This document shows, in pieces, positions 45,244 to 54,053 of a DNA stretch of 64,000 nucleotides. The stretch comes from Chryseolinea soli. GTDB taxonomy: Bacteria > Bacteroidota > Bacteroidia > Cytophagales > Cyclobacteriaceae. The stretch covers positions 5,146,001-5,210,000 of the forward strand of contig NZ_CP032382.1 in assembly GCF_003589925.1 (NCBI RefSeq), read 5' to 3'. The first letter of the stretch is position 1; the number at the start of each line of letters is the position of its first letter. The notes beneath the pieces are model-generated. The model did not search any database, was not told the DNA's origin, and saw nothing but the letters and a program-made list of their open reading frames with translations. The position numbers were made by a program, and so were the translations under genes.

Positions 45244-45933
45244 ATGAGGAACATCGGGCAATATTTCAGAGAGAAACTGGCATCGTGGTTGAGAAACACC
45301 AACTATATCCGATTGGCCGGAGATGCCCGCGTTCACAAGTCGGCAAAATTAAAAGGCGTCCGCCTCAACGGGCAAATCGACATTGCCGAAAATGTGCGGA
45401 TGAGCGGTGTGTCGATGACCGGCAAAATCTCCATTGGGAGGTATTCGATCATCAACGGCCCCAACACCACGCTCAATGCAAAGATCAATGCGATCCGCAT
45501 CGGGAGTTTTTGCTCCCTTGCCCAGGACGTGTTGATTGCCGAGGATAACCATCATGCCGATAAAGTGACGTCCTACTACATTCGAAAGAATGTTTTCAAA
45601 ACGGAAATTTCGGGTGACTATACCAGCAAAGGGGCGATCGTCATCGGTAACGATGTGTGGATTGGCGCCAAAGCTATTGTGCTTAGCGGCGTGACCATAG
45701 GCGATGGTGCGATTGTTGCCGCGGGGGCGGTTGTAACAAAGGATGTTCCTCCTTATGCCATCGTGGGCGGCAATCCGGCGAAAGTGCTGCGAAATAGATT
45801 TGATGACGAAACAATAAACAAGCTGATGAGTTTGAAGTGGTGGGATTGGCCCATCGAGAAAATAAAATCGAGCAAGGAGTTCTTTTGGAATCCATTGCAC
45901 GCGACGCAAGCCAACCTAACGAACAAGGAGTAA
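45244..45933 (+). CDS. Left-handed β-helix acetyltransferase (CatB/xenobiotic acetyltransferase-like)
   Basis: ATG at 45244 gives 229 residues; the frame is open to a TTG at 45208, but that would overlap the previous gene. Hexapeptide repeats run from about 35 to 180. The loop [20 protein letters not shown] holds the catalytic His, and [16 protein letters not shown] and [15 protein letters not shown] are the family C-terminal signature. It most likely O-acetylates a sugar of this glycan. Confidence 0.88.
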   Translation: MRNIGQYFREKLASWLRNTNYIRLAGDARVHKSAKLKGVRLNGQIDIAENVRMSGVSMTGKISIGRYSIINGPNTTLNAKINAIRIGSFCSLAQDVLIAEDNHHADKVTSYYIRKNVFKTEISGDYTSKGAIVIGNDVWIGAKAIVLSGVTIGDGAIVAAGAVVTKDVPPYAIVGGNPAKVLRNRFDDETINKLMSLKWWDWPIEKIKSSKEFFWNPLHATQANLTNKE

Positions 45934-45942
45934 AGTAGACTT

Positions 45943-47034
45943 ATGATTTTTATCGTCGTTGGATCTTTCAAATTAGGAGGTACGGAGCGGACAGCTTCCA
46001 GGATCGGCCTGGAGTTGATTCGTCAGGGCCATGCGGTTAAGTTTATTTTACTGAAGGGAGTTTTTGATTACAATGAAAAAGAGCTCGTGGAGAACTCGAT
46101 TGTGCTCGACAATCCAAAATGGAAGTTCAAGACCGTTCGAAAGATGCTGTCGCTCTTCACCCTTATCGCGCTGCTGAGGCGTCACCGCCCGCGCTATCTG
46201 GTTTCCTTTTCCATGGGCATCAACCTCTTTGTATTTTTTACATTCTACCGGCGGATCATTTTCCGGATCGAGTCCAATATCTTTATCTACAAGAAAAAAC
46301 TTTATCGACGTTATTTTCAGAAAATCCTTTCGATCAGCCCCAATGTTAAAAAGATAGTGGTGCCATCGAAAGGGCTATACGATGGTTGTTATCAGTATTT
46401 TTTGGCACCCGAGAAATTGGTCCTGATTTCGAATCCCATAGATGTCCCCAGCATTCAGCGTCTTGGCGCCGAGTCAATAGACGATTATCCGCAGTTACAA
46501 AACGGAAAATTTATCGTTACGGCTGGCAGACTTCACGAAAGCAAAGGCTTCAGACAACTGATCCAGGTATTTTTGAAATCAAAACTGGCTGCAACCTATT
46601 CGCTTGTTATCTTGGGAGAGGGGCCACAACGCCCTGCGTTGGAAAAAGTGATTAGCGACTTGTCGGCCGAACAGAAGGTTTACCTGCTGGGATACCAGCA
46701 AAACCCGTATCGTTTTTTTGCCAAGGCACGTTTTTTTATTTTGAACTCGGCGCACGAGAGCTTTGGGAATGTGCTCATCGAATCCATGGCATCGGGGATT
46801 CCGGTGGTGAGCAACGACTGCGATTTTGGTCCCCGGCACATTATCAAACAAGGACGAAACGGCATTCTCTACGACCGATCCAATGAAGCCGAATTCCTCA
46901 GCGCACTCGAACGCGTTGGGTTGGACAATGACTTATGGGAGAGCCTGAAAGAGGCCGCTAAAACGGATGTGGAACACTACAAAATTCAGGAAATAACTAG
47001 TTTCTGGACTCTTAATATTATTAACTTTGAGTAA
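45943..47034 (+). CDS. GT4-family glycosyltransferase
   Basis: This 363-residue retaining glycosyltransferase has the GT-B fold: N-terminal GSFKLGGTERTASRIGLEL (about 4-22) and a C-terminal donor site with ESFGNVLIE (the E-x7-E motif, about 267-275), then MASGIPVVSNDCDFGPRHII. It resembles GalNAc-type transferases of capsule loci, but donor and acceptor are not certain. It lies 9 nt after the β-helix acetyltransferase gene. Confidence 0.88.
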   Translation: MIFIVVGSFKLGGTERTASRIGLELIRQGHAVKFILLKGVFDYNEKELVENSIVLDNPKWKFKTVRKMLSLFTLIALLRRHRPRYLVSFSMGINLFVFFTFYRRIIFRIESNIFIYKKKLYRRYFQKILSISPNVKKIVVPSKGLYDGCYQYFLAPEKLVLISNPIDVPSIQRLGAESIDDYPQLQNGKFIVTAGRLHESKGFRQLIQVFLKSKLAATYSLVILGEGPQRPALEKVISDLSAEQKVYLLGYQQNPYRFFAKARFFILNSAHESFGNVLIESMASGIPVVSNDCDFGPRHIIKQGRNGILYDRSNEAEFLSALERVGLDNDLWESLKEAAKTDVEHYKIQEITSFWTLNIINFE

Positions 47035-47040
47035 ATAACC

Positions 47041-48579
47041 ATGAAGATACTGGACTGCACACTCCGAGACGGAGGCTACTATACGGAATGGGATTTCCAT
47101 CAGGAGCTTGTTCATAGCTACTTTACGTCCTTCAACGAGCTTCCGATCGACTATCTGGAAATCGGATACAGAAGTAATCCGATGAAAGAATATCTCGGTG
47201 AATATTTCTATTGCCCCGACTATGTGCTGGAGAAAGTAAAGAAATTGTCGAACAAGAGGCTGGTTATCATTCTCAATGAAAAGGATGTTCGGCCCGAGCA
47301 CCTGGATAACCTGTTATCGCCGTGTAAGGGTTTTATTGACATGGTGCGCATTGCACTGGATCCCGAGAACTTAGGTCGGGCATTGAAGCTGGCGGAAGGC
47401 ATCAAACGGATGGGCTTCGAAGTCGGGTTCAACGTGATGTACATGAGCAAGTGGAAACAGTACGGCAACTTCCTTTCACAAATCAAAGAAGTCGACGGTG
47501 TAGCCGATTATTTTTATATGGTCGATTCTTATGGTGGCGTATATCCTCAAGACATTAAGGAAACCATCGACCTCGTGAAGCAACGCACGAGTTGCAAAAT
47601 TGGATTTCACGGACACAACAATCTCGAACTCGCACTCATCAACTCATTGACAGCCGTGGAGCACGGCGCAGCGATAATCGATGCAACAGTGACAGGAATG
47701 GGACGTGGCGCCGGCAACCTCAAAACGGAATTGCTGTTGACGGCCCTCAATGCAAAGGAAGGAAAGAAAGTTGATTTCAATGCGTTGAGCAATGTCGTGG
47801 ATGCTTTCGAGAACTTACAGAAACATCACGGCTGGGGTACGAATTTGCCCTACATGGTTTCCGGTGCAAATTCCCTTCCGCAGAAAGACGTGATGGAGTG
47901 GGTCACCCGGAGATTTTATTCTTTCAACAGCATCATACGTGCGCTGAACAATCAAAAGGAAAAGGTACAGGACAATCAAAAGCTTCCTGTTTTTCAACCT
48001 TCGAAAAAATACGGCCAGGTGATTATCGTCGGTGGCGGTCCGAATGCAAAATTGCATCAACAGGCCGTGAAGGAATTCATTCGCACGTTGGACAACCCTT
48101 GCCTCATCCACGCCAGTTCAAAAAATGCCGCGAACTACGAAGATATATCGGCCGACCAGTTCTTTTGTCTGGTAGGCAACGAAGGCCACCGGCTGGAGAG
48201 TGTTTTCCACAACCTCAGCCATTTCAATGGTCAATGTGTGCTCCCACCATTCCCGAGAAAGATGGGCACCTATGTTCCCGCGGCCATCAGCGACAAAAGC
48301 TTTGAGTTGGAAAGTATCACCTTCACCGACCGTTTGCAGGATTCTCATACGGCCTTGGCACTACAGACGGCCCTGGCCTTAGGCGCACGCGAAATTCACC
48401 TGGTGGGCTACGACGGCTATCAGGAGAGCACCATTTCGCAACTCGAGAAAAACCTTTCCGACGAGAACGAATTTCTCATCGATGCTTTCAAAAAATCTCA
48501 AGGACCCTCGTTGCATTCTTTAACACCAACAAACTACAAGAACCTTCCCGTGGCGTCTGTGTATTCATATCTGGTATAA
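47041..48579 (+). CDS. DRE-TIM aldolase fused to a Rossmann-like C-terminal domain
   Basis: This 512-residue protein has two parts. Residues 1-290 are a DRE-TIM metallolyase barrel (HMG-CoA lyase / hydroxy-oxovalerate aldolase type): LDCTLRDGG with Arg9-Asp10, and the metal histidines H190 and H192 in GFHGHNN, then GMGRGAGN. Residues about 318-512 are a Rossmann-like domain (VIIVGGGPNAKLHQQA, then ALGAREIHLVGYDGY) resembling DUF115/MptE proteins. Such barrels join or split pyruvate and an aldehyde. The next gene is a CMP-sugar synthetase, so the barrel may build a sugar acid; this is inference. There is no NeuB homologue in the window. Confidence 0.82.
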   Translation: MKILDCTLRDGGYYTEWDFHQELVHSYFTSFNELPIDYLEIGYRSNPMKEYLGEYFYCPDYVLEKVKKLSNKRLVIILNEKDVRPEHLDNLLSPCKGFIDMVRIALDPENLGRALKLAEGIKRMGFEVGFNVMYMSKWKQYGNFLSQIKEVDGVADYFYMVDSYGGVYPQDIKETIDLVKQRTSCKIGFHGHNNLELALINSLTAVEHGAAIIDATVTGMGRGAGNLKTELLLTALNAKEGKKVDFNALSNVVDAFENLQKHHGWGTNLPYMVSGANSLPQKDVMEWVTRRFYSFNSIIRALNNQKEKVQDNQKLPVFQPSKKYGQVIIVGGGPNAKLHQQAVKEFIRTLDNPCLIHASSKNAANYEDISADQFFCLVGNEGHRLESVFHNLSHFNGQCVLPPFPRKMGTYVPAAISDKSFELESITFTDRLQDSHTALALQTALALGAREIHLVGYDGYQESTISQLEKNLSDENEFLIDAFKKSQGPSLHSLTPTNYKNLPVASVYSYLV

Positions 48580-48580
48580 C

Positions 48581-49279
48581 ATGAAAAAAGATATTTGTTT
48601 CTTTCTGCCTACGCGAAAGGGTAGTCAGCGTGTGAAATCGAAGAACACCAGACCCTTTGCAGGGATCGAGGGTGGCATTCTGGAACTGAAGCTCCGGCAA
48701 CTGATAAAGTCCGAAAGGCTGTCGAGCGTCGTGCTGTCGACAAACGATGAATTGTCCATGGAGATCGCCAAACAGATCGATCCGTCGCAGGAGAAAATCA
48801 AAGTCGTGCAGCGCCCGGACCGTCTTTGTTTGGACACGACCGTATTGACTGATTTGATTAAATACGTCCCGGAAATAATTCCCCATCAGCATATTCTCTG
48901 GGGACACACCACGACACCTTTTGTAACGGGTGCCGACTATGATGCCGGGATCGACAGCTACTTTTCGAAATTGGAGGAGGGCTATGATTCACTCATCGGT
49001 GTGATGCCGTTGCAGAATTTTTTGTTGGATAGCCACGCCAATGTATTCAACTATGATGCAGGCGCGAACCGCTGGCCGCGAACACAAGACCTGCCCATTT
49101 TGTATGAAGTGAATCACGCGATGTTCATCACGTCGCGGGATATTTACATAAAAGATCACAACCGCGTTGGAGCCAAGCCTTTCTTGTATGAACAGGACAA
49201 GATCAAGTCATTTGACATTGATTGGGTTGACGATTTCCTGATCGCAGAAGCCATATATGATAAGCTTTTCAAAGTATAA
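48581..49279 (+). CDS. NeuA-like cytidylyltransferase
   Basis: This 232-residue protein of the CMP-sugar-acid synthetase family has the nucleotide motif PTRKGSQRVKSKNTRPFAG (10-28), equivalent to PARGGSKRIPRKN of NeuA, and FDIDWVDDFLIAEAI near 212-226. It would activate a keto sugar acid with CTP. It starts 1 nt after the aldolase stop and overlaps the HAD gene by 23 nt, so the three genes form a tight unit. The substrate is unknown. Confidence 0.87.
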   Translation: MKKDICFFLPTRKGSQRVKSKNTRPFAGIEGGILELKLRQLIKSERLSSVVLSTNDELSMEIAKQIDPSQEKIKVVQRPDRLCLDTTVLTDLIKYVPEIIPHQHILWGHTTTPFVTGADYDAGIDSYFSKLEEGYDSLIGVMPLQNFLLDSHANVFNYDAGANRWPRTQDLPILYEVNHAMFITSRDIYIKDHNRVGAKPFLYEQDKIKSFDIDWVDDFLIAEAIYDKLFKV

Positions 49280-49892
49280 AGTCGTTCTCTGGGATTTCGA
49301 CGGTGTCCTGATGGACTCCATGCCCATTCGCGAGGAAGGGTTTAGGAGAACCTTGTCGGGCTATCCGAAGGAGGAAGTGGACAAGTTGCTGGTCTATCAC
49401 CATAAAAACGGCGGTCTTTCGCGCTACGTGAAGTTCCGTTATTTCTTTGAGACCATTCGCGGCGAGTCGATCGACAATGACCGGATATTGGAGTTGGCTG
49501 GACGCTTCTCGGAGGTGATGATGGAGTTGCTGATCAACGAGAAGCTTTTGATCCACGATGCATTGGATTTTGTGAAGCGGGCCCATCAGGGACTGCCGAT
49601 GCATGTTGTTTCCGGGTCAGATGGCGTGGAACTGAATAAGATCTGTGAGCGCCTGGATATTAGAAAATATTTCCGCTCCATCCACGGATCGCCAACACCC
49701 AAGAATCAACTTATTGCAGAATTAATGCAGAAACATGGTTACGATCCGGCGACTACCGTATTGATAGGCGATTCGGTCAATGATCATGACGCTGCCGTTG
49801 TGAACAACATCGATTTTTTGGGATACAACAATCCCGATTTGAATTCATCAACCGGTCACTACATACATTCCTTCCGGGAGTTTATGATATAG
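49257..49892 (+). CDS. HAD-superfamily phosphatase, β-phosphoglucomutase-like
   Basis: This 211-residue HAD protein has the complete motif I WDFDGVLMDSMP (both Asp present), VSGSDG near 117, PTPKNQLIAEL (Lys motif) and LIGDSVNDHDAA. It overlaps the cytidylyltransferase gene by 23 nt, so the two are tightly coupled. In NeuB-type and KDO pathways a phosphatase acts just before the CMP step, and the same role is plausible here. Confidence 0.87.
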   Translation: MISFSKYKVVLWDFDGVLMDSMPIREEGFRRTLSGYPKEEVDKLLVYHHKNGGLSRYVKFRYFFETIRGESIDNDRILELAGRFSEVMMELLINEKLLIHDALDFVKRAHQGLPMHVVSGSDGVELNKICERLDIRKYFRSIHGSPTPKNQLIAELMQKHGYDPATTVLIGDSVNDHDAAVVNNIDFLGYNNPDLNSSTGHYIHSFREFMI

Positions 49893-49929
49893 GTACAAAC
49901 CTTAACTAACCCAATAAAGAACATCGGGC

Positions 49930-51345
49930 ATGCTTTTTAATTCTGTTACTTTCCTGTTGTTTTTTATCTTGTTCTTCTTCCTGTACTGGTTTGTTACGGG
50001 CAAGAGTTTCCGGTGGCAGAACATTCTGATTTTGGTGGCCAGCTATATTTTCTACGGCTGGTGGGATTGGCGCTTTGTATTTCTTTTGATCCTCTCCACA
50101 CTCATTGACTATTTTTTTGGATTAGCGATCTACCAGTCCACCACCCGAAAGAAATTGTATTTGTGGCTCAGTGTTGCAAACAATCTGGTCATCCTCGGGT
50201 TTTTTAAGTATTACAATTTTTTCGCAGAGTCATTCCAACAAATGTCACAGAAGATGGGGTGGGAGATCCACCCGTACATTCTGGAAATTGTGTTGCCGGT
50301 GGGCATCTCCTTCTATACGTTCCATGGAATGTCCTATGTGTTTGACATCCATAACGGCAAGCTGAAACCCACCAGCAATTTTATTGAATACGCCGTGTTT
50401 GTTTGCTTTTTCCCGCTCTTGGTGGCTGGACCCATCGAGCGCGCCAATCACCTTCTTCCACAGGTGATCAAGCCGCGCACGTTCCAGTATTCGCAGGCCA
50501 TGGAAGGTATGCGGCTGATCTTGTGGGGCCTCTTTAAAAAGCTGGTCGTTGCCGATAGTCTGGCGGTGATCGTCAATCAAATTTTTGGGCACCACGAGTC
50601 GTACTCCGGGGCAACGCTGGTTTTGGGTGCGGTCTATTTCGCATTTCAGATCTATGGCGACTTTAGCGGGTACACCGACATTGCCCTGGGCACGGCAAAA
50701 CTGCTGGGCTTTGAACTGCTGACAAACTTCAAGTTTCCCTATTTCTCGAGGGACATTGCAGAATTTTGGCGTCGCTGGCACATATCGCTGTCGTCGTGGT
50801 TCCGCGACTATGTATACATCCCCTTGGGGGGATCAAAAGATGGGAAGTGGGGCTCGTTGAAAAATATCTTTATCATTTTCTTATTGAGTGGATTTTGGCA
50901 TGGCGCCAAATGGACCTATGTGGTGTGGGGTGGTTATCACGCGTTGTTGTACGTTCCTTTGTTTCTGCTGAATATAAACCGGAAGCACAGCGACAAAATC
51001 GTGGCCCACGACAGGAAGCTGCCTACACTGAAGGAGTTCCTCCAAATGAGTTTGGTGTTTGCCATGGTCACGATCGGGTGGGTGGTGTTCAGATCAAGTT
51101 CACTGGTCGACGCGGTACACTATTTTGAAGGAATGACCCGGAACCTGTTTGCCATGCCCAAAGAAACGGACGGCCTTAAACTCGTCGTGCTGTTTTTGAT
51201 CTTGGATTGGTTTGCCCGGAAAGATGAACGCAAACCCCATGCTTTTGTGCGCGACGAGGTCTACATTATCCTGTTGACCATCGCCTTGCTGATTTTTGGA
51301 AAGGGGACGAACGAGAACATCGAATTTATTTATTTTCAATTCTAA
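49930..51345 (+). CDS. MBOAT-family O-acyltransferase (AlgI-like)
   Basis: This 471-residue membrane protein has about ten helices and the MBOAT core: AEFWRRWHISLSSWFRDYVY (about 277-296), IPLGGSK and SGFWHGAKWTYVVWGGYHA with the catalytic His near 325. AlgI-type proteins move acyl groups across the inner membrane for O-acylation of exported glycans. The next gene encodes an SGNH-like protein, the usual partner. Confidence 0.92.
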   Translation: MLFNSVTFLLFFILFFFLYWFVTGKSFRWQNILILVASYIFYGWWDWRFVFLLILSTLIDYFFGLAIYQSTTRKKLYLWLSVANNLVILGFFKYYNFFAESFQQMSQKMGWEIHPYILEIVLPVGISFYTFHGMSYVFDIHNGKLKPTSNFIEYAVFVCFFPLLVAGPIERANHLLPQVIKPRTFQYSQAMEGMRLILWGLFKKLVVADSLAVIVNQIFGHHESYSGATLVLGAVYFAFQIYGDFSGYTDIALGTAKLLGFELLTNFKFPYFSRDIAEFWRRWHISLSSWFRDYVYIPLGGSKDGKWGSLKNIFIIFLLSGFWHGAKWTYVVWGGYHALLYVPLFLLNINRKHSDKIVAHDRKLPTLKEFLQMSLVFAMVTIGWVVFRSSSLVDAVHYFEGMTRNLFAMPKETDGLKLVVLFLILDWFARKDERKPHAFVRDEVYIILLTIALLIFGKGTNENIEFIYFQF

Positions 51346-51348
51346 GAA

Positions 51349-52197
51349 ATGAAGACTTTTCTCATCCGGATCGGGTTTTGTCTCTGCATCGTTTTGCTGT
51401 TCGATGTCGCCTATGTGTTTTTAATCGGTGGCAATTTGCGAACCTATGCAAAGAAGTACCTTGACCTTCCCGGAAATGTAGAAGTGCTGGTGCTGGGCGA
51501 TTCGCATGCTGATCGGGCGTGGTTCAGTAACACCGATAAAAAAGTATATAATTTTGCCAACGGATCGGATAACATTTCCGACATGAAGCAAAAATTTACA
51601 TTCGCCGCAGAACACAGCCAAGGCGGAACGAAGAGAATTGTCGTGCTCCCATTCGATGCACACTTGATCTCTCCCTACCGGGAGGTCAAACAAAACAATC
51701 GCATCAATAACATCCTGAATCACGCCTATTTGAACCAACGCGTGGTCAACGCGCTTCCTTTGATCTTTGACCCGGATACCGAGTTCGATCTGAAGCGGTT
51801 TTTCTTGTCCCTTCATAAAAAGCAGACCGATGCTAACCGTTACTTTAGCCGCGCACACGCCACGGCCCGGTTTCAGGATCAATTTCCCGATAGTTTGAAA
51901 AGCAGAAAACTTTTGGTGGAGTACCAGGAACTGATTGAAAGCATCCGCGGCAAGGGATATCAGATCATCGCGGTCAAATACCCGGTTCACCCTTTCTATG
52001 ACTCCTTGGTTCAAGCCGATCCAAGAAGCCGGAGCCTGAACCACGCCATGGACTCGCTGGCACAGGCGAACCACCTGACCGTTTCTGACTTTTCACAGCA
52101 CATCAAGGCGCCTGAGTTGTTCCTGGATCAAGACCATGTGAACAAGGAAGGATCTTCGATTTTTGTTACAGAGTTTAAAAAAGCATTCTCTCAATAG
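51349..52197 (+). CDS. SGNH-like protein partnering the MBOAT acyltransferase
   Basis: This 282-residue protein has an N-terminal membrane anchor (about 5-25) and an SGNH-hydrolase fold in the periplasm: block I VLVLGDSHADRAWF (about 47-60) and block V DQDHVNKEGS with the Asp-x2-His pair (about 263-272). It follows the MBOAT gene by 3 nt. AlgJ/AlgX or DltD-like partners complete the acyl transfer to the glycan; the specific role is inferred. Confidence 0.8.
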   Translation: MKTFLIRIGFCLCIVLLFDVAYVFLIGGNLRTYAKKYLDLPGNVEVLVLGDSHADRAWFSNTDKKVYNFANGSDNISDMKQKFTFAAEHSQGGTKRIVVLPFDAHLISPYREVKQNNRINNILNHAYLNQRVVNALPLIFDPDTEFDLKRFFLSLHKKQTDANRYFSRAHATARFQDQFPDSLKSRKLLVEYQELIESIRGKGYQIIAVKYPVHPFYDSLVQADPRSRSLNHAMDSLAQANHLTVSDFSQHIKAPELFLDQDHVNKEGSSIFVTEFKKAFSQ

Positions 52198-52198
52198 T

Positions 52199-52930
52199 AT
52201 GAATAAGTTGATACGTGCGCTGAAGGGTTTAAAGCTCGCCTTTTCCCATATCGAACGATTTGATTCAAGTTATTTTCGTTCCAAACGGATTGCTATCGTG
52301 GGACCGGCAAGCTCGGCCTTCAATACAGACAAGGGCAAAGATATCGACGGTTATGACATTGTGGTGCGGGTAAACAAATCGGCCCTCACGGTCGACGTTG
52401 GAAAAAGCAGCAAGGACATCGGGATCCGGACGGACATCCTGTTTCATTGCTTTCTCGAGAACCTGTATAGCGGGGGTGGCCCGCTGGATTTCGAGATGTA
52501 CCGGCGCCAGGGAATTCAGTATGTGATCAACCCGCGGAACGAATGGACGGGGCTAAGGAATAGCTACAACTTCTATAAGAAGTATTTGTCCGCTCAAAGA
52601 ACATATGTTCTGCCCCGTGGTTTATACAAACGCATCGCATCGTCATTGAACGGTTTCAGGCCCACGACAGGGTATTCGGCGCTCTACGCATTGCTGGAGG
52701 CGGAGTTTGATGAACTGTATATCACAGGCTTCACGTTTTTTAAAACAGCCTATGGCACGGGGTACCGCGATGAAATGAAAGAGTCGGCGCAGGCCCGGAA
52801 TTTTATGAACGAGGTGGGGCTTCACAATCCTGATGTGGAGCTGCAGGAATTTAAAAAATTAGTGAAACGCCACGCCAACAAGCGCGTCGTGCTGGACCGG
52901 GAGCTATCGGAGATACTGGCGAACTACTGA
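52199..52930 (+). CDS. GT29 sialyltransferase-like glycosyltransferase
   Basis: ATG at 52199 gives 243 residues. The sialyl motifs of GT29 are visible: motif L (about 31-60), with IAIVGPASSAFNT then GYDIVVRVNK; motif S (about 155-180), with PTTGYSALYALLE and LYITGFTFF; and the VS-type H-x4-E as His209 and Glu214 in HNPDVE. GT29 enzymes use CMP-sialic acid and are best known from animals; bacterial members are few. The NeuA-like gene three positions upstream supplies the logical CMP donor. There is no signal anchor, so it is probably cytoplasmic. Confidence 0.8.
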   Translation: MNKLIRALKGLKLAFSHIERFDSSYFRSKRIAIVGPASSAFNTDKGKDIDGYDIVVRVNKSALTVDVGKSSKDIGIRTDILFHCFLENLYSGGGPLDFEMYRRQGIQYVINPRNEWTGLRNSYNFYKKYLSAQRTYVLPRGLYKRIASSLNGFRPTTGYSALYALLEAEFDELYITGFTFFKTAYGTGYRDEMKESAQARNFMNEVGLHNPDVELQEFKKLVKRHANKRVVLDRELSEILANY

Positions 52931-52931
52931 C

Positions 52932-54053
52932 ATGAAGATCATTTATATATCCGATTCGGCCATACCTTCATCCAGCCCCAACAGCATTCACGTGATGAAG
53001 ATGTGTCAGGCGTTTGCTGAGCTTGGCCACGAAGTAGAGCTGATCGGAAAGAATACAACGGCGTGTCTGAAGGATGTGACGGACATTCACCGGTTTTATG
53101 CCGTAAAGAATAACTTTCAGTTGAGAGTCTTCCCGTCAAAGGCGTTTAAGGGATCGGGTGCCTACTACAATGTTAGCTTAGGCTGGCGTGTCCTGGGTCT
53201 GCAGGCTGATCTGATCTATACGCGCTCCATCACTGCTGCATATTTCTTGCTTCTTTTCGGGAAAGCCGTGGCCTTTGAAGTGCACGAACCTTTCGAAGGC
53301 AAAGGCACAAGACTAAAAAAGATGTTTCGCTTCATCGTCCATCACAAAAAATTGGTGAAGCTGGTGGTGATCTCTGCCGCCCTTAAGGATTACTACCGGA
53401 ATACATTCAATGTCGCCGAGGATCATATTTTTGTAGCACACGATGGAGCAGATCCCTTTCCGCCGGCGTCGCCCGTTCTGAAGAACGATGCCTTTAAAAT
53501 TGGCTATGTGGGAAGCTTGTACCCAGGAAAAGGCATGGAGATTTTAATTCCCCTGGCGGAACAATGCCCACAGATTCAATTCCACATCCTGGGCGGAAAT
53601 TCAAAACAGATCGCAGAAAATAAAGAGCGTGCGAAAGGTTTGGAGAATCTCTTTTTTCACGGGTTTAAATCACAGCAGGAGCTTCCGGCCTATGTGGTTT
53701 CGTTTGATGCGGTCATCGCGCCGTACACAGCCTACATAAAAGTGAGTGAGAAAACTGGGGCCAACAACCTGGCGCTGTGGATGTCGCCGTTGAAGATATT
53801 TGAATACATGTCGTCGGGCAAGGCCATCATCACATCCGATCTTCCCGTGATTCGCGAGATCTTGGAGCACGGGCAAAATGCCTTGTTGTGCGACCCTGCA
53901 GACCTGGCGCAGTGGAAATCCGCCGCCGTGCAACTGAGCCAGGACGACGCATTGAGAGCGACGCTTGCCGGGAATGCGCTGCGTCTGTTCACGGGGCATT
54001 ATACCTGGAAAAAACGGGCGGAACACATACTGAACGCTTTACAGATCTCATGA
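52932..54053 (+). CDS. GT4-family glycosyltransferase
   Basis: A 373-residue GT-B glycosyltransferase. The N-terminal ISDSAIPSSSPNSIHVMKMC (about 5-24) and the C-terminal PLKIFEYMSSGKAIITSD (about 284-301) with IREILEHGQNALL are typical of GT4. The classical E-x7-E region is shortened, around KTGANNLALWMSPLKIFEY. It starts 1 nt after the GT29 gene stop and overlaps the next transferase by 4 bp. Donor unknown. Confidence 0.86.
   Translation: MKIIYISDSAIPSSSPNSIHVMKMCQAFAELGHEVELIGKNTTACLKDVTDIHRFYAVKNNFQLRVFPSKAFKGSGAYYNVSLGWRVLGLQADLIYTRSITAAYFLLLFGKAVAFEVHEPFEGKGTRLKKMFRFIVHHKKLVKLVVISAALKDYYRNTFNVAEDHIFVAHDGADPFPPASPVLKNDAFKIGYVGSLYPGKGMEILIPLAEQCPQIQFHILGGNSKQIAENKERAKGLENLFFHGFKSQQELPAYVVSFDAVIAPYTAYIKVSEKTGANNLALWMSPLKIFEYMSSGKAIITSDLPVIREILEHGQNALLCDPADLAQWKSAAVQLSQDDALRATLAGNALRLFTGHYTWKKRAEHILNALQIS

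Noticed and set aside
53888-54049. Extended start of the third glycosyltransferase
   Set aside because: The added 54 residues overlap the previous gene in another frame; ATG 54050 gives the standard GT4 N-terminus.
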